Below, in pieces: positions 38,820 to 49,449 of a stretch of DNA of 64,000 bases. Source of the stretch: Dyella sp. SG609. Lineage in GTDB: Bacteria; Pseudomonadota; Gammaproteobacteria; Xanthomonadales; Rhodanobacteraceae. The translations under genes were made by a program, and so were the position numbers. The stretch is taken from positions 372,001 through 436,000 of the forward strand of contig NZ_JAAZQJ010000002.1 in the NCBI RefSeq assembly GCF_012275375.1, given 5' to 3'. The stretch's first letter is position 1. Each line of letters begins with the position of its first letter. The notes beneath the pieces are model-generated. The model was not told where the DNA came from. It saw nothing but the letters and a program-made list of their open reading frames with translations, and did no database searches.

Positions 38820-38938
38820 GCGATTTCACTGGCGGAGAGGGCGGGATTCGAACCCGCGATACGGGGATAAGCCGTATACACACTTTCCAGGCGTGCTCCT
38901 TCAACCACTCGGACACCTCTCCGCGATGGTGAAATCGC
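38820..38938. repeat. 10-bp inverted repeat enclosing tRNA-Ser
   Basis: GCGATTTCAC on the minus strand at 38938-38929 (leader) is perfectly complementary to GTGAAATCGC at 38829-38820, which directly follows the encoded CCA. In the precursor RNA these arms could pair into a stem that encloses the tRNA, with six unpaired leader bases inside. Confidence 0.8.
38830..38922 (-). tRNA. tRNA-Ser(GGA)
   Basis: A 93-nt class II tRNA with encoded CCA. Acceptor arms GGAGAGG / CCTCTCC, discriminator G, anticodon GGA at 38888-38886 within CCTGGAAAG, a long variable arm (ATACGGC...CCGTAT) and the T-loop GGTTCGAATCC. It closely resembles E. coli tRNA-Ser(GGA). A promoter lies 51 bases upstream, and ffs follows 65 bases downstream, probably on the same transcript. 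Confidence 0.98.
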
Positions 38939-38972
38939 CTTGCCGGGCATTCCAGCCCGGCAAAGAGGGGAA

Positions 38973-39001
38973 ATCATAGCGGCAGGCCCCGATCCAGACA
39001 A
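38973..39001 (-). promoter_or_regulatory. Promoter of the tRNA-Ser/ffs transcript
   Basis: Minus-strand TTGTCT (38996-39001) and TATGAT (38973-38978) are 17 bases apart. The leader that follows contains a perfect 8-bp hairpin, ttgccggg / cccggcaa (38940-38963), before the tRNA. Confidence 0.7.
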
Positions 39002-39019
39002 GCCGCCTCAAGCGCTGCC

Positions 39020-39778
39020 TCAACCGGCATCCGGCCGTGGCGCCGCCGGCGGCGGCAGCGCGATCCGCTCGCCAGCGGCGGCGATGGCATAGCCGCGGGC
39101 GGCCAGCGCCGCACCGTCGGCGGCGCTGCCGTAGTGGTACAGGCGCAGGCGGCCGCGCAGGGCCTGCGGGTATTCGCGCTCGATATCGTCGATGCCGGTA
39201 TGCGAGGGATTGCCGACCAGGCCGCAGTCGTGCGCCACCAGCTCGGTGCCGGCCGCGTAGCGCGCCAGCATCTCCGGCACCGGCCGCGTGTCGCCGGTAT
39301 AGGCGAAGCTGCCGCCCAGGGCGAGGCCGAACGAGGTCTGCGGCAGGTGGTGGCGGGTGGGAAATACGTCGAACCACTGCCCGTCCAGCCAGAAACCGCG
39401 ATGGCAGGGAATCAGCTGGAACGCCTCCCAGAAATTCACCCCGCCCTCGGCCAGCACGCCGGGATAGTCCGCCACCCGCGCCTGCAGCCAGCTCATCAGC
39501 GCCGCATGCACGAACAGCCTGGTGCGCCCGCGCCGCGCTTCGTCGAACCACAGGCGGAAGAACAGCCGCTCCATGCCGCCGACGTGGTCCATATGCGTGT
39601 GCGTGATGAACAGCGCCGGCGGCACGTCGCCGTAGGCGGCCACGTAGCGGTCCAGCGTGTCCGGCCCGCAGTCGATCAGCAGCAGCGGCGCGCCGTCGCG
39701 CTCCAGTACCGCGGCGGAAGAGCCCAGCTCCACCGCGTGCGCGGCGCCGACGCCCAGGAAATGCAGGTTCCAGTTCAT
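39020..39778 (-). CDS. MBL-fold metallohydrolase
   Basis: A 252-residue metallo-beta-lactamase fold protein. The metal motif ITHTHMDHVGGMERL is near residue 60, a further ligand Asp in AYTGDTRPVPEM near 165 and His in LVAHDCGLV near 185, in the style of RNase Z-like or phosphodiesterase-like hydrolases. The substrate is unknown. The ATG at 39778 gives MNWNLHFLGVGAAHA, a normal N-terminal strand for the fold. It follows kdkA by 31 bases on the same strand. Confidence 0.85.
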   Translation of the reverse strand: MNWNLHFLGVGAAHAVELGSSAAVLERDGAPLLLIDCGPDTLDRYVAAYGDVPPALFITHTHMDHVGGMERLFFRLWFDEARRGRTRLFVHAALMSWLQARVADYPGVLAEGGVNFWEAFQLIPCHRGFWLDGQWFDVFPTRHHLPQTSFGLALGGSFAYTGDTRPVPEMLARYAAGTELVAHDCGLVGNPSHTGIDDIEREYPQALRGRLRLYHYGSAADGAALAARGYAIAAAGERIALPPPAAPRPDAG

Positions 39779-39809
39779 GCGGCCGCTTCCTCGCGCAGGC
39801 AAACCAGGC

Positions 39810-40586
39810 TCATGGCGCGTCGCCGCCGACGCCGAACGCCGCGGCGTAGCTTTGCGCCAGCGGCTGCCACACGGTCTTCTCAAACACCGCCTCGCTTTCG
39901 GCGCCCGCGCCCAGCTTGAGCAGCGAACGGCGCAGGCGCTGCAGGTTGGCCGTGCGCCAGGCTTCGGCCGGCGCACGCCGCTCGCCGCGGTCGAAATCGA
40001 TCAGGTACAGGCCCGGCTCCGCCACCAGGATGTTGTGCGCGTTGAGATCGGCATGCCACACGCCGGCGCGGTGGAAGCGCGCGATCATGTCGCCGGTGCG
40101 CTCGGCCAGGGCGGCGTCGAGGCTGCCCCAGGCCAGGCATTCGGCCAGCGTGCGCGCGGAAGGGACGTGGCGGGTGATCAGATCGGCGGTATAGAACGGG
40201 CCGTGGCGCCGGTAGCGCGCGGCGATCGGCTCGGGCACCGGCAGGCCTTCGCGCGCCATCGCGGCGAGCAGGCGGAATTCGGCGAAGCTGCGCGTGCGGT
40301 CGGCGCCGGTCCACACATAGCGGTCGCCCAGGAACCGGGCCACCATGCCGCCGCGGCGATAGTGGCGCAGCACGCCCTCGCCCGCCGGCGTGCCGACCAG
40401 GGCGACGCCGCCGCGCCCGCCGGTCTGCATGCGCAAGGCGCCCAGTTCGCGCCAGTGGCTAGGCATGAACCAGTCATCGTCGACTTGTGACGAAACCGTG
40501 GGGTCGAACAGAATCGCCCCGCCCGCCTTCGTCCGGACCTGCTCTTGCGCCATCATGTGCGACCCGGCACCCCATCCGATAATCAT
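39810..40586 (-). CDS. kdkA: 3-deoxy-D-manno-octulosonic acid (Kdo) kinase
   Basis: A kinase-like protein of up to 258 residues, matching KdkA, which phosphorylates O-4 of the first Kdo on lipid IVA. Seen: GGAILFDPTV, LRHYRRGGMVARFLGDRYVW, PVPEPIAARYRRHGPFYTAD and the catalytic loop GVWHADLNAHNIL with LYLIDFDRGERR as the metal-binding Asp. The start may instead be the ATG pair at 40556/40553, where a G-rich stretch is upstream. It is divergent from an OpsX-like heptosyltransferase, a pairing that fits a Kdo-phosphate inner core. Confidence 0.9.
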   Translation of the reverse strand: MIIGWGAGSHMMAQEQVRTKAGGAILFDPTVSSQVDDDWFMPSHWRELGALRMQTGGRGGVALVGTPAGEGVLRHYRRGGMVARFLGDRYVWTGADRTRSFAEFRLLAAMAREGLPVPEPIAARYRRHGPFYTADLITRHVPSARTLAECLAWGSLDAALAERTGDMIARFHRAGVWHADLNAHNILVAEPGLYLIDFDRGERRAPAEAWRTANLQRLRRSLLKLGAGAESEAVFEKTVWQPLAQSYAAAFGVGGDAP

Positions 40587-40603
40587 TGATTCTAGCCCAC
40601 GCC

Positions 40604-41644
40604 ATGCCTGCTCCCACCTCCATCTGCCTGCTGCGCACTTCGGCCATCGGCGACGTCACCCATGTCGTGCCGCTGGTGCACACCTTGCGCAGGGCCTGGC
40701 CGCAGGTGGAGCTGACCTGGATCGTCGGCAAGCTGGAGCGCCGCCTGGTCGGCGACCTGCCCGGCGTGGACTTCGTCACCTTCGACAAGGGCGCCGGCTG
40801 GGCCGGCATGCGCGCGGTGCATGAGGCCCTGCGCGGCCGCCGCTTCGACGCGCTGCTGCAGATGCAGGTGGCGATGCGCTCCAACCTGCTCAGCCTGGGC
40901 ATCAAGGCGAAACGCCGCGTGGGCTACGACAAGGCGCGCGCCAAGGACCTGCATGGGCTGGTCATCAACGAGCGCATTCCGGCGCGCACCGGCGAACACG
41001 TGCTGGAGGCGATCGGCAGCTTCTGCGAGCCGCTGGGGCTGCAGCAGACCGAGGTTCGCTGGGATATTCCCCTGCCGGAAGAAGCGCTCGCCTGGGCGGC
41101 CGAACAGCTGCCGCCGGGCGCGCCGGTGCTGCTGGTCAGCCCCACCTCCAGCCACGCGCTGCGCAACTGGCGCCCGGAGCGCTATGCCGCGGTGATGGAC
41201 CATGCCGCGCAGCGCGGCTGGCGCGTCATGCTGATCGGCGGCCCCTCGCCGGGCGAGCGCAGCATGGCCGACGCCGTGCTGGCCGCCTGCCGCCTGCCGC
41301 ATACCGACCTGACCGGCAAGGACACGCTCAAGCGCCTGCTGGCGATGCTGGCGCGCGCCTCGCTGCTGCTCACCCCGGATTCCGGCCCGATGCACATGGC
41401 CAATACGGTGGGCTGCAAGGTGCTGGGCCTGCATGCGGCAAGCAACCCGGACCGCTCGGGCCCCTATTCCGACCGCCGCTGGTGCGTGAACAAGTACGAC
41501 GCGGCCGCGCGCAAATACCTGGGCAAGCCGGCCAGCGAGATTCCCTGGGGCAGCAAGATCGAATACGCGGGCGTGATGGACCTGATCGAGGTCGACGACG
41601 TGATCGAGCGGTTCGAGGCTTATGCGGCGACGCTCGGCGCCTGA
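40604..41644 (+). CDS. opsX: Glycosyltransferase family 9, LPS heptosyltransferase (OpsX/WaaC-like)
   Basis: A 346-residue GT9 enzyme adding L-glycero-D-manno-heptose to the LPS inner core. N-terminal LRTSAIGDVTHVVPLVHTLR, central SPTSSHALRNWRPERYAAV and the C-terminal LTPDSGPMHMANTVGCKVLGLHA donor-binding signature are present. The neighbouring kdkA suggests the OpsX type, which acts on phosphorylated Kdo, rather than enteric WaaC. This is an inference. The ATG at 40604 was chosen over a TTG 18 bases upstream. Confidence 0.9.
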   Translation: MPAPTSICLLRTSAIGDVTHVVPLVHTLRRAWPQVELTWIVGKLERRLVGDLPGVDFVTFDKGAGWAGMRAVHEALRGRRFDALLQMQVAMRSNLLSLGIKAKRRVGYDKARAKDLHGLVINERIPARTGEHVLEAIGSFCEPLGLQQTEVRWDIPLPEEALAWAAEQLPPGAPVLLVSPTSSHALRNWRPERYAAVMDHAAQRGWRVMLIGGPSPGERSMADAVLAACRLPHTDLTGKDTLKRLLAMLARASLLLTPDSGPMHMANTVGCKVLGLHAASNPDRSGPYSDRRWCVNKYDAAARKYLGKPASEIPWGSKIEYAGVMDLIEVDDVIERFEAYAATLGA

Positions 41645-41671
41645 GGGATAGCGGGCCGGCTTTTTTTGCTC

Positions 41672-41803
41672 GTCATTCCGGCGCAGGCCGGAATCCAGTA
41701 GCGACAAGGCTCGATGGTCGCCAGAACGTTCAAGAGCGGCAGCTTGGAGTCACTCACTCCATGAAGCGCTCCGTCACTGGATTCCGGCCTGCGCCGGAAT
41801 GAC
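41672..41803. repeat. Inverted pair of dispersed 28-base repeats
   Basis: gtcattccggcgcaggccgg... (41672-41699, ending aatccagt) and its exact reverse complement (41776-41803) flank 76 bases with no gene. Each contains the palindromic core ATTCCGGC-x-GCCGGAAT. A third, single copy with caca in the loop lies at 42939-42964. This short repeat is common between genes in Xanthomonadales genomes. The pair occupies the gap between the heptosyltransferase and DUF6165 stops and may terminate both. Confidence 0.85.
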
Positions 41804-41815
41804 GGCGGTAGGCCG

Positions 41816-42214
41816 TCAGCCGGCCTTGTAGTCTTTGTACGACTTCTCTTCCACCAGCTGCGAGCCCAGCTTCAGGTTGATCTCGCGCTTCACCGCCGCG
41901 CGCTCGTCGTTGCGGAAGTACACCGCGCGCGCCAGCTCGATGAACTCCTGGTCGAAAGCCTGGGCCTTTTCCTTCAGGCGGATGCGGTCTTCGATATCCC
42001 ACAGCGTTTCGTTGACCGCCAGCAGGCGGGCGCGCTCGTCGCCGATGTCGGTGGCCGCGGCCGGATGGGCGGCCCAGGTGGTATTGAGCTGATCCAGCTC
42101 GTTGCGCACGTTGGCCAGCTTGGCCGGGTCGGTCATCTGCTTGGACTTGATCTCCAGGATGGTGATCTTGTCGATCAGCTCACCGTAGGACACCGGGACT
42201 AGGATCAGGCTCAT
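41816..42214 (-). CDS. DUF6165 family protein
   Basis: A 132-residue cytoplasmic, helical protein: MSLILVPVSYGELIDKITIL followed by EIKSKQM, VRNELDQLNTTW, LLAVNETLWDIEDRIRLKE and AVYFRNDERAAVKREINL. The family is widespread near LPS or sugar genes, but its function is unknown to me. The ATG at 42214 has GGGAG upstream. Convergent with the heptosyltransferase across the repeat pair. Confidence 0.85.
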   Translation of the reverse strand: MSLILVPVSYGELIDKITILEIKSKQMTDPAKLANVRNELDQLNTTWAAHPAAATDIGDERARLLAVNETLWDIEDRIRLKEKAQAFDQEFIELARAVYFRNDERAAVKREINLKLGSQLVEEKSYKDYKAG

Positions 42215-42347
42215 GGGAACTCCCTTCGAAAAACAGGCCTGGCACGCGGACGGCGCCGGCAGATTGCACATGATAGAGACAATACCTGGCCGATGGTTCA
42301 GCTGATCCGAATAGACTGTGCGGGCCTCACTACACCGGGAGAATCCA

Positions 42348-42851
42348 ATGAACACCAAGCAGCTCCTCATCCTGCCCCTGGCAGCCGCCCTCGCCTTCGC
42401 TTCCATGGGCGCCGCCGCGCAGTCCTCCAGCACCAGCCGCCGTCCGGCGGTCGATGCCGCCGGCCAGCTCAACGGCAACGTGCTGATCCGCCGCGACGGC
42501 ATCTTCCTGCGCTGCACGCAGTGCGGCACGGTCGAGTCGATCGAGCGCACCGTCACCCAGGGCGCCGACCACGGCACCGCCGGCGCGATCATCGGCGCGG
42601 TCGCCGGCGGCGTGCTAGGCAACCAGGTCGGCAAGGGCAACGGCCGCAAGGCGGCGACCGTGCTCGGCGCGGTGGGCGGCGGCTTCGCCGGCAACCGCAT
42701 CGGCCGCGGCGGCAGCAGCGAAAGCTTCACGCTGCGCCTGCGCATGGGCGACGGCGGCTACACCAACGTCACCGTGCCGGACGCCAGCGCGATCCGCGAG
42801 GGCGACATCGTGCAGGTGGACCAGGACGGCAACGTGGTGCGCGTGCAGTAA
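42348..42851 (+). CDS. Glycine-zipper 2TM domain envelope protein
   Basis: A 167-residue secreted protein. The signal peptide covers residues 1-25 (cleavage near AAAQS). A CxxCG motif (RCTQCGTVESIE) near residue 58 precedes a glycine-zipper pair (AGAIIGAVAGGVLGNQVGKG, TVLGAVGGGFAGNRIG), then a short beta domain (LRLRMGDGGYTNVTVPD) ending in DIVQVDQDGNVVRV. SlyB/Rick_17kDa-like proteins of this type insert in or brace the outer membrane. It is a paralogue of the lipoprotein at 57877-58365. GGGAGA precedes the ATG. Confidence 0.85.
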   Translation: MNTKQLLILPLAAALAFASMGAAAQSSSTSRRPAVDAAGQLNGNVLIRRDGIFLRCTQCGTVESIERTVTQGADHGTAGAIIGAVAGGVLGNQVGKGNGRKAATVLGAVGGGFAGNRIGRGGSSESFTLRLRMGDGGYTNVTVPDASAIREGDIVQVDQDGNVVRVQ

Positions 42852-42876
42852 GCGCGGCGCATGCGGTTCGAAGAGC

Positions 42877-42908
42877 GCGGCCGGTGGCGACACCGGCCGC
42901 GTTTTTTT
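42877..42908 (+). terminator. Strong intrinsic terminator
   Basis: Perfect 10-bp stem gcggccggtg / caccggccgc with loop gcga (42877-42900), then seven T. It ends the glycine-zipper gene 25 bases after its stop. Confidence 0.95.
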
Positions 42909-42938
42909 GCACGACGGTGAAATCGCGGCCGCCGTGCT

Positions 42939-42964
42939 GTCATTCCGGCACAGGCCGGAATGAC
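42939..42964. repeat. Single ATTCCGGC dispersed repeat
   Basis: gtcattccggcacaggccgg followed by aatgac: a 26-base palindrome with a four-base loop, same family as the pair at 41672-41803. It lies 40 bases beyond the lpxK stop. Confidence 0.8.
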
Positions 42965-43003
42965 GGCTGAGAGGTATCGCGACCGGTGGATTGCCGTTGC
43001 GGA

Positions 43004-43987
43004 TCAGCTGCGACGGGCCGCCACCAGCTTCTCGGCCACCGCATCGAAGAACGCCTGGGGCAGCACGGCCCGCACCGACACGACCCACGCCTGCGCAGGC
43101 GCCAACGCCGCGCATTTCACCGCGTCCTTCTCGGTCATCAGCACCGCAGCGCCGTCGCCGAAATCCAGTTCGCCGGAAACGTAGGCGTGGTGGTCGGGGA
43201 AAGGATGCGGCACCACTTCGATGCCGCGCGCGCGCAGGTCTTCGAAGAAGCGTTCGGGGTTGCCGATGCCGGCCACCGCATGCACGCGCTGGCTGCGGAA
43301 CGCATCCAACGATTGGGTGACGCCATCGCGCAAGGCGCGCGCCGTGCCGCCTTCGAGGCGCATCGGCACTTCGCCCGCTTCGGCGCTGCCGCCGTTGCAG
43401 ACGCGGAAATCCACTTCGCCCAGGCGCGCCAGCGGTTCGCGCAGCGGGCCGGCCGGCAGCAAGCGCCGGTTGCCGAAGCGGCGGGCGCCGTCGATCACGC
43501 AGATTTCCACGTCGCGGCGCAGGCGATAGTGCTGCAGGCCGTCGTCGGCAAGAATCGCGTCGCAGCCGGCGTCGATCAAGAGGCGCGCTGCCGCGGGGCG
43601 GTCGCGGCCTACCGCCACGGGCGTGCCGGCGGCGTGGATCAGGCAGGGTTCGTCGCCGAAGCGCGCAGGGTCCGGCTTGTCGCCGAGCAGAAGCGGTCCT
43701 TGTTCGGTGCCGCCATAACCGCGGCTCACCACGCCCGGACGGAAACCGCGCAAACGCAGCGCTTCGGCCAGCGCGATGGTCAACGGCGTCTTGCCGGTGC
43801 CGCCGACGCTGACGTTGCCGACCACGAGTACCGGTACCGGCAAGCGCACGCTGGACCACAGGCCGCTTCGATAGAGGCGTCGGCGCAGCCGCGTGACGCC
43901 GCCGTACAGCCCCGCCAGCGGCGCGGTCCACCACGGCGCCGTGCCCTTGCCGTACCAGGCCGCGGCTAGCGTGTCGGCCAGCGCCAC
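43004..43987 (-). CDS. lpxK: Tetraacyldisaccharide 4'-kinase
   Basis: A 327-residue inner membrane kinase making lipid IVA. It has an N-terminal hydrophobic anchor region (residues 20-40), P-loop VGNVSVGGTGKTPLTIAL near residue 60, SRGYGG near 90, GDEPCLIH and ILADDGLQHYRLRRDVEICV near 140, and a C-terminal MTEKDAVKC motif. It starts 7 bases after msbA in the conserved msbA-lpxK order. Confidence 0.97.
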   Translation of the reverse strand: MALADTLAAAWYGKGTAPWWTAPLAGLYGGVTRLRRRLYRSGLWSSVRLPVPVLVVGNVSVGGTGKTPLTIALAEALRLRGFRPGVVSRGYGGTEQGPLLLGDKPDPARFGDEPCLIHAAGTPVAVGRDRPAAARLLIDAGCDAILADDGLQHYRLRRDVEICVIDGARRFGNRRLLPAGPLREPLARLGEVDFRVCNGGSAEAGEVPMRLEGGTARALRDGVTQSLDAFRSQRVHAVAGIGNPERFFEDLRARGIEVVPHPFPDHHAYVSGELDFGDGAAVLMTEKDAVKCAALAPAQAWVVSVRAVLPQAFFDAVAEKLVAARRS

Positions 43988-43994
43988 GGCGGCC

Positions 43995-45763
<1,769 letters not shown>

Positions 45764-45767
<4 letters not shown>

Positions 45768-45811
45768 CGGTTCGCGCCCATGACGTCGGCGCCCGCTGTT
45801 TCGGCGCCCAT
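45764..45811 (-). other. 15-codon minigene coupling exbD to msbA
   Basis: The exbD stop TAA is followed directly by ATG (TAAATG), opening a 15-codon frame (MGAETAGADVMGANR) whose TGA overlaps the msbA start as GTGA. msbA itself has little ribosome-binding sequence. A reinitiation bridge is a reasonable inference. A functional peptide is not implied. Confidence 0.45.
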
Positions 45812-46240
45812 TTAGCGCGAGCCCGCCTGGGTCGGCGTGGTGGCGATGGACAGCTTGGTAAAGCCGAGCTGGCCGAGCGCGTCCATCGCGGTGACCACGT
45901 TCTGGTGCGGCGTCATGGCGTCGGCGCGGATGGTCACCTGGCGTTCGCGGTCGTCGCCGGCGATGTTGGCGATGGCCTGCTTGAGCGGTTCGATGCCCTG
46001 CCCCAGCACTTCGTCGGTGCCGACGTAGTAGTGCCCGTCGCGGTCCACCACGATGGTGAGCGCGGGCGCCTGCATGTCGCGCTCGTCCGCGCTGGCCTTG
46101 GGCAGGGTCACCTGCATCCGCGTGTGCTGGACGAAGGTGGTGGTGAGTACGAAGAACATCAGCAGGGTGAGCAATACGTCGATCAGCGAGATCACGTTGA
46201 TCTCGAAGTCGTCCTGCCGGCGGTCGTTGCCGATGCGCAT
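45812..46240 (-). CDS. exbD: Biopolymer transport protein ExbD
   Basis: A 142-residue inner-membrane protein with one N-terminal helix. The proton-path Asp is in INVISLIDVLLTLLMFFVL near residue 21, followed by a periplasmic domain (VTLPKASADERDMQAPALTI). With ExbB it uses proton flow to energise TonB. A TolR-like role cannot be excluded. No tonB gene is next to it. It starts six bases after exbB. Confidence 0.93.
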   Translation of the reverse strand: MRIGNDRRQDDFEINVISLIDVLLTLLMFFVLTTTFVQHTRMQVTLPKASADERDMQAPALTIVVDRDGHYYVGTDEVLGQGIEPLKQAIANIAGDDRERQVTIRADAMTPHQNVVTAMDALGQLGFTKLSIATTPTQAGSR

Positions 46241-46246
46241 GCCGGG

Positions 46247-46900
46247 TCAGCCCGCGGTCGACTCGGCGGCCGGACGGCGCGGACGCGCCGCGGCCGGAGC
46301 GGCGACGGTGAGCTCGTCCAGCAGCACGGTGGTCTGCTTCTCCATCTCCACGCAGTAGCCGGCCACCCTGGAACGGAAATAGCGGTGCAGCACGTAGGCG
46401 GGAATCGCCACCACCAGGCCGCTGGCGGTGCAGATCAGCGCCTCGCCGATGCCGCCGGCCATCTTCAGCGGATCGCCGACACCGCCCTTCATCACGTCCA
46501 TGAACATGCGGATCAGGCCGACCACGGTGCCCAGCAGGCCCAGCAGCGGGCCGATCAGGGCGATGGTGCCGAGCGTGTTGAGGTAGCGCTCCATGTTGTG
46601 CACCACATGGCGGCCAGTGTCCTCGATGCGCTCCTTGATCAGCTCGCGCGGACGGTTGCGCACGGCCAGCGCGGCGGCCAGCAGTTCGCCCAGCGGCGAG
46701 CCGGTGGCGAGGGTGGCCAGGTGGGCCGGATCGAGCTGGCCCGAGCGCGCCCATTCGCGCACTTCGTCGCCCAGGCCGGGCGGCAGGACCGACTTGCGGC
46801 GCAGGGTCCAGCAGCGCTCCAGCACGATCGCCAGCGCGATCGCCGAACAGATCAGGATGGGCAGCATTGCCCAACCGCCAGCCATCAGGATATCCAGCAC
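46247..46900 (-). CDS. exbB: MotA/TolQ/ExbB proton channel protein
   Basis: A 217-residue protein with three helices. The N-terminal helix is LMAGGWAMLPILICSAIALAIVLE, the second and third hold TIALIGPLLGLLGTVVGLI and the Thr-containing GEALICTASGLVVAIPAYV segment of ExbB/TolQ proteins. I chose GTG 46900 (V/MLDILMAGGW), with GGGTGG upstream. Longer ATG starts at 46993 and 46942/46939 add a non-conserved N-terminus that would reach into the comEC 3' region. Followed by exbD, msbA and lpxK. Confidence 0.93.
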   Translation of the reverse strand: MLDILMAGGWAMLPILICSAIALAIVLERCWTLRRKSVLPPGLGDEVREWARSGQLDPAHLATLATGSPLGELLAAALAVRNRPRELIKERIEDTGRHVVHNMERYLNTLGTIALIGPLLGLLGTVVGLIRMFMDVMKGGVGDPLKMAGGIGEALICTASGLVVAIPAYVLHRYFRSRVAGYCVEMEKQTTVLLDELTVAAPAAARPRRPAAESTAG

Positions 46901-47030
46901 GACTACACCCACCCATGCGATCGAATTGCAGGGGCGCATCATAGCAGTCCCGTCCGGCGGTTCCGCGGCGCCCGTGGCAAATGCGCGATGCATCGCACAC
47001 GGCCTGGAAACCGGCGCATGCAGGGGCTTG

Positions 47031-49349
47031 CTCGCGCCAGTAGCGGGCGCGGTGGCGGCGCCATGCGCGGACCACGCGAGGTGCCCCGCCAGCCGGAAAA
47101 TCCACCTCGATCGCCCCCTGCTCCGCGGTGTTCAGCAGGGGCACCCCGGACGCGGCATAGCGCTGCGCCACCAGCGGATGCGGATGGCCGAAGCGGTTGC
47201 GCCAGCCGGCCGAGACCAGGGCCAGCACCGGCGCCAGTCCGCGGACCAGGGCCGGCCCGGACGAGGTGCGGCTGCCGTGGTGCGGCACCTGCAGCACCAG
47301 CGGCGGGCCGGATCCCACGGTTACGGGCAGGCCGCGTTCCGCCGGCAGGCCGATATCGCCGGTGAGCAGCAGGCGGCCGCCCGTGCCTTCCGCCAGCAAC
47401 ACGCAGGAGCGGTCGTTGCCGCGTGCTCCGGCGGCGCCGATGGCCGGACCGAGCATGCGGAAGCGCACGCCGTCCCAGTCCCAGGCTTGTCCTTCCGCAC
47501 AGGCGGCCGCGGGCACCGGCGTGCGCTGCGGTTCGCCGGCCAGCCGCGCGGCTTCCGGATGCGCCTTGGCCACCGCGGGTGCGCCGCCGGCGTGGTCGTT
47601 GTCGGCATGGCTGACCACCAGCAGGTCCAGCCGCGCGATGCCCAGCGCGCGCAGCGAAGGCAGCACCGCGGCTTCGCCAAGGTCGAACTCGGAAGGAAAG
47701 CGCGCGCCGGCATCGAATACCAGGGCGTGCTGCCGTGTGCGCAGCACCACTGCCAGCCCCTGCCCCACGTCCAGCATCCACACGCGGAATGCGCCCTCCG
47801 GCGGACGCTCCACCGCCGGCCACAACAGCGGCAGGAACAGCAGCGCACCCAGCCAGCGCATCGGCGTGCCGCGCGGCAACAGCATCCAGCCGGCGCCGAG
47901 CAGCGCCAGGCCCAGCGCCCATGGCTGCACCGCGGGCACGTAGAGATGCGCGCCGGGCCAGCCGGCGACGCGCTCAAACATCCACCACTGCGCCGCGCAC
48001 AGCCATCCGGCCGGCACCAGCACCGGCCCCGCCAGCGGCGGCGCCAGCACCAGCAATACGGTGCCGAGCAGGGTCAGCGGCACGATCAGGAAACTCACCA
48101 GCGGCACCGCGACCAGGTTGGACAGCGCGCCGACCAGCGACGTCTCGCCGAAGAACCACAAGGTAAGCGGCAGCAGCGCCACCGCCATCACCGCCTGCGC
48201 CAGCGTCACTTCGCGCACCAGGCCGCGCCAGCCTTCCTCGCGCGCGACCAGGCTGTACATTAGGAACGCGACGCCCGCAAACGACAGCCAGAAGCCGGCG
48301 CTCAACACCGACAGCGGATCGACCGCGAGCATCGCGAACAAGGCCAGCGCCAGCGACTGCGCAGGCGACACATGGCGGCGCGAACAGCGCGCCAGCGCCA
48401 CCACCGCAATCATCAGCAAAGTACGCACCGTGGGCAGGCCGAACCCGGCCAGCGCGCTGTAGAGCGCGGCGAACCCCAGCGCGGCCATCGCCTGCATCTG
48501 CCGCCGCGGCAGGCGCAGTCCGAAGCCGGGCCACAGGATATAGATCACCCGCACCAGCCCGACGCCGGCCACCGCCGCCACGCCGACATGAAAGCCCGAA
48601 ATCGCGATCAGATGCGAAGCGCCATTGGCGCGCGCCACTTCCCAGTCGCGTTGGCTCAGGCCGCGCGTATCGCCCACGGCGAAGGCACGCAGCAAGGCGG
48701 CGGCGCGGACATCCGCGACACGCTGCGCGATACCGTTGGCGATCGCCGCACGCCAGCCATCGATGCACCACGGCGTGCCCAGGCTTTCATTGGACGGACC
48801 ATCGCGCACGTAACCCGTGGCGACGATGCCACGCTCCAGCGCACCGCGTTCGCCATCGGCGCCGCCCGGGTTGACCAGCCCGCGCGGCCGCTTGAGCCGC
48901 AACACCAGCCGCCAGCGCGTGCAAGGAACGATGGCGGGAATCGCCGTACGAGCGGTGGCGTACCACGCGATCCGCACCATGCCATTCAGTGCGACGGGCT
49001 CACCGCTAACCGACGCCTGCTCCACTTTCAGCAGGAACCGCGTCGCCTCCTCCCGTACCTGCGGCAAGCCGGCCACCGTGCCGACCACGACCAGATCGCG
49101 CCCTTCCAGCTCAAGTGGCAGCCGCGACTCCATCGCGCGCGCACCGCACCACGCGGCCCAGGCGGCGCCCATCATCACAAAGGAAACGACACGCGCCCGC
49201 GGCGAATACCACGCGAGCCAGACCATCAGGACCAGCAGCGCCGCCGCCCAGCCTTTGGGCGGCAGCACCGGCATCCACTGCACCGCCAGCACGCCGGCAA
49301 GAAACGCCGGCGCCAGCAGGATCGCTCCGTACTCGCGCACCGCCATCAT
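47031..49349 (-). CDS. comEC: DNA internalization competence protein ComEC/Rec2; no in-frame stop at expected end
   Basis: An inner-membrane channel for transforming DNA. The 773 codons up to the expected end contain an N-terminal DUF4131 region, the competence domain (NGASHLIAISGFHVGVAAVAG near 240, TVRTLLMIAVVALA, 8-9 helices) and a C-terminal MBL domain (VGQGLAVVLRTRQHALVFDAG, VVSHADNDHAGG, VLQVPHHGSRTSSG). Conserved sequence ends at RARYWRE. The next codon is CAA (47030-47028) where TAA would be one transition away, and the frame then stays open to 43995. The true end is therefore uncertain. The start is ATG 49349. Confidence 0.9.
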
Positions 49350-49449
49350 CCATCCGTGGGAGATGGCTCAAGCTAACGCGATGGCGTCCGCAATAAGTAC
49401 GAAAACGCTGTAGGCATCGGCCGACGCGTCATGTCGGCCAAGTACGGCT

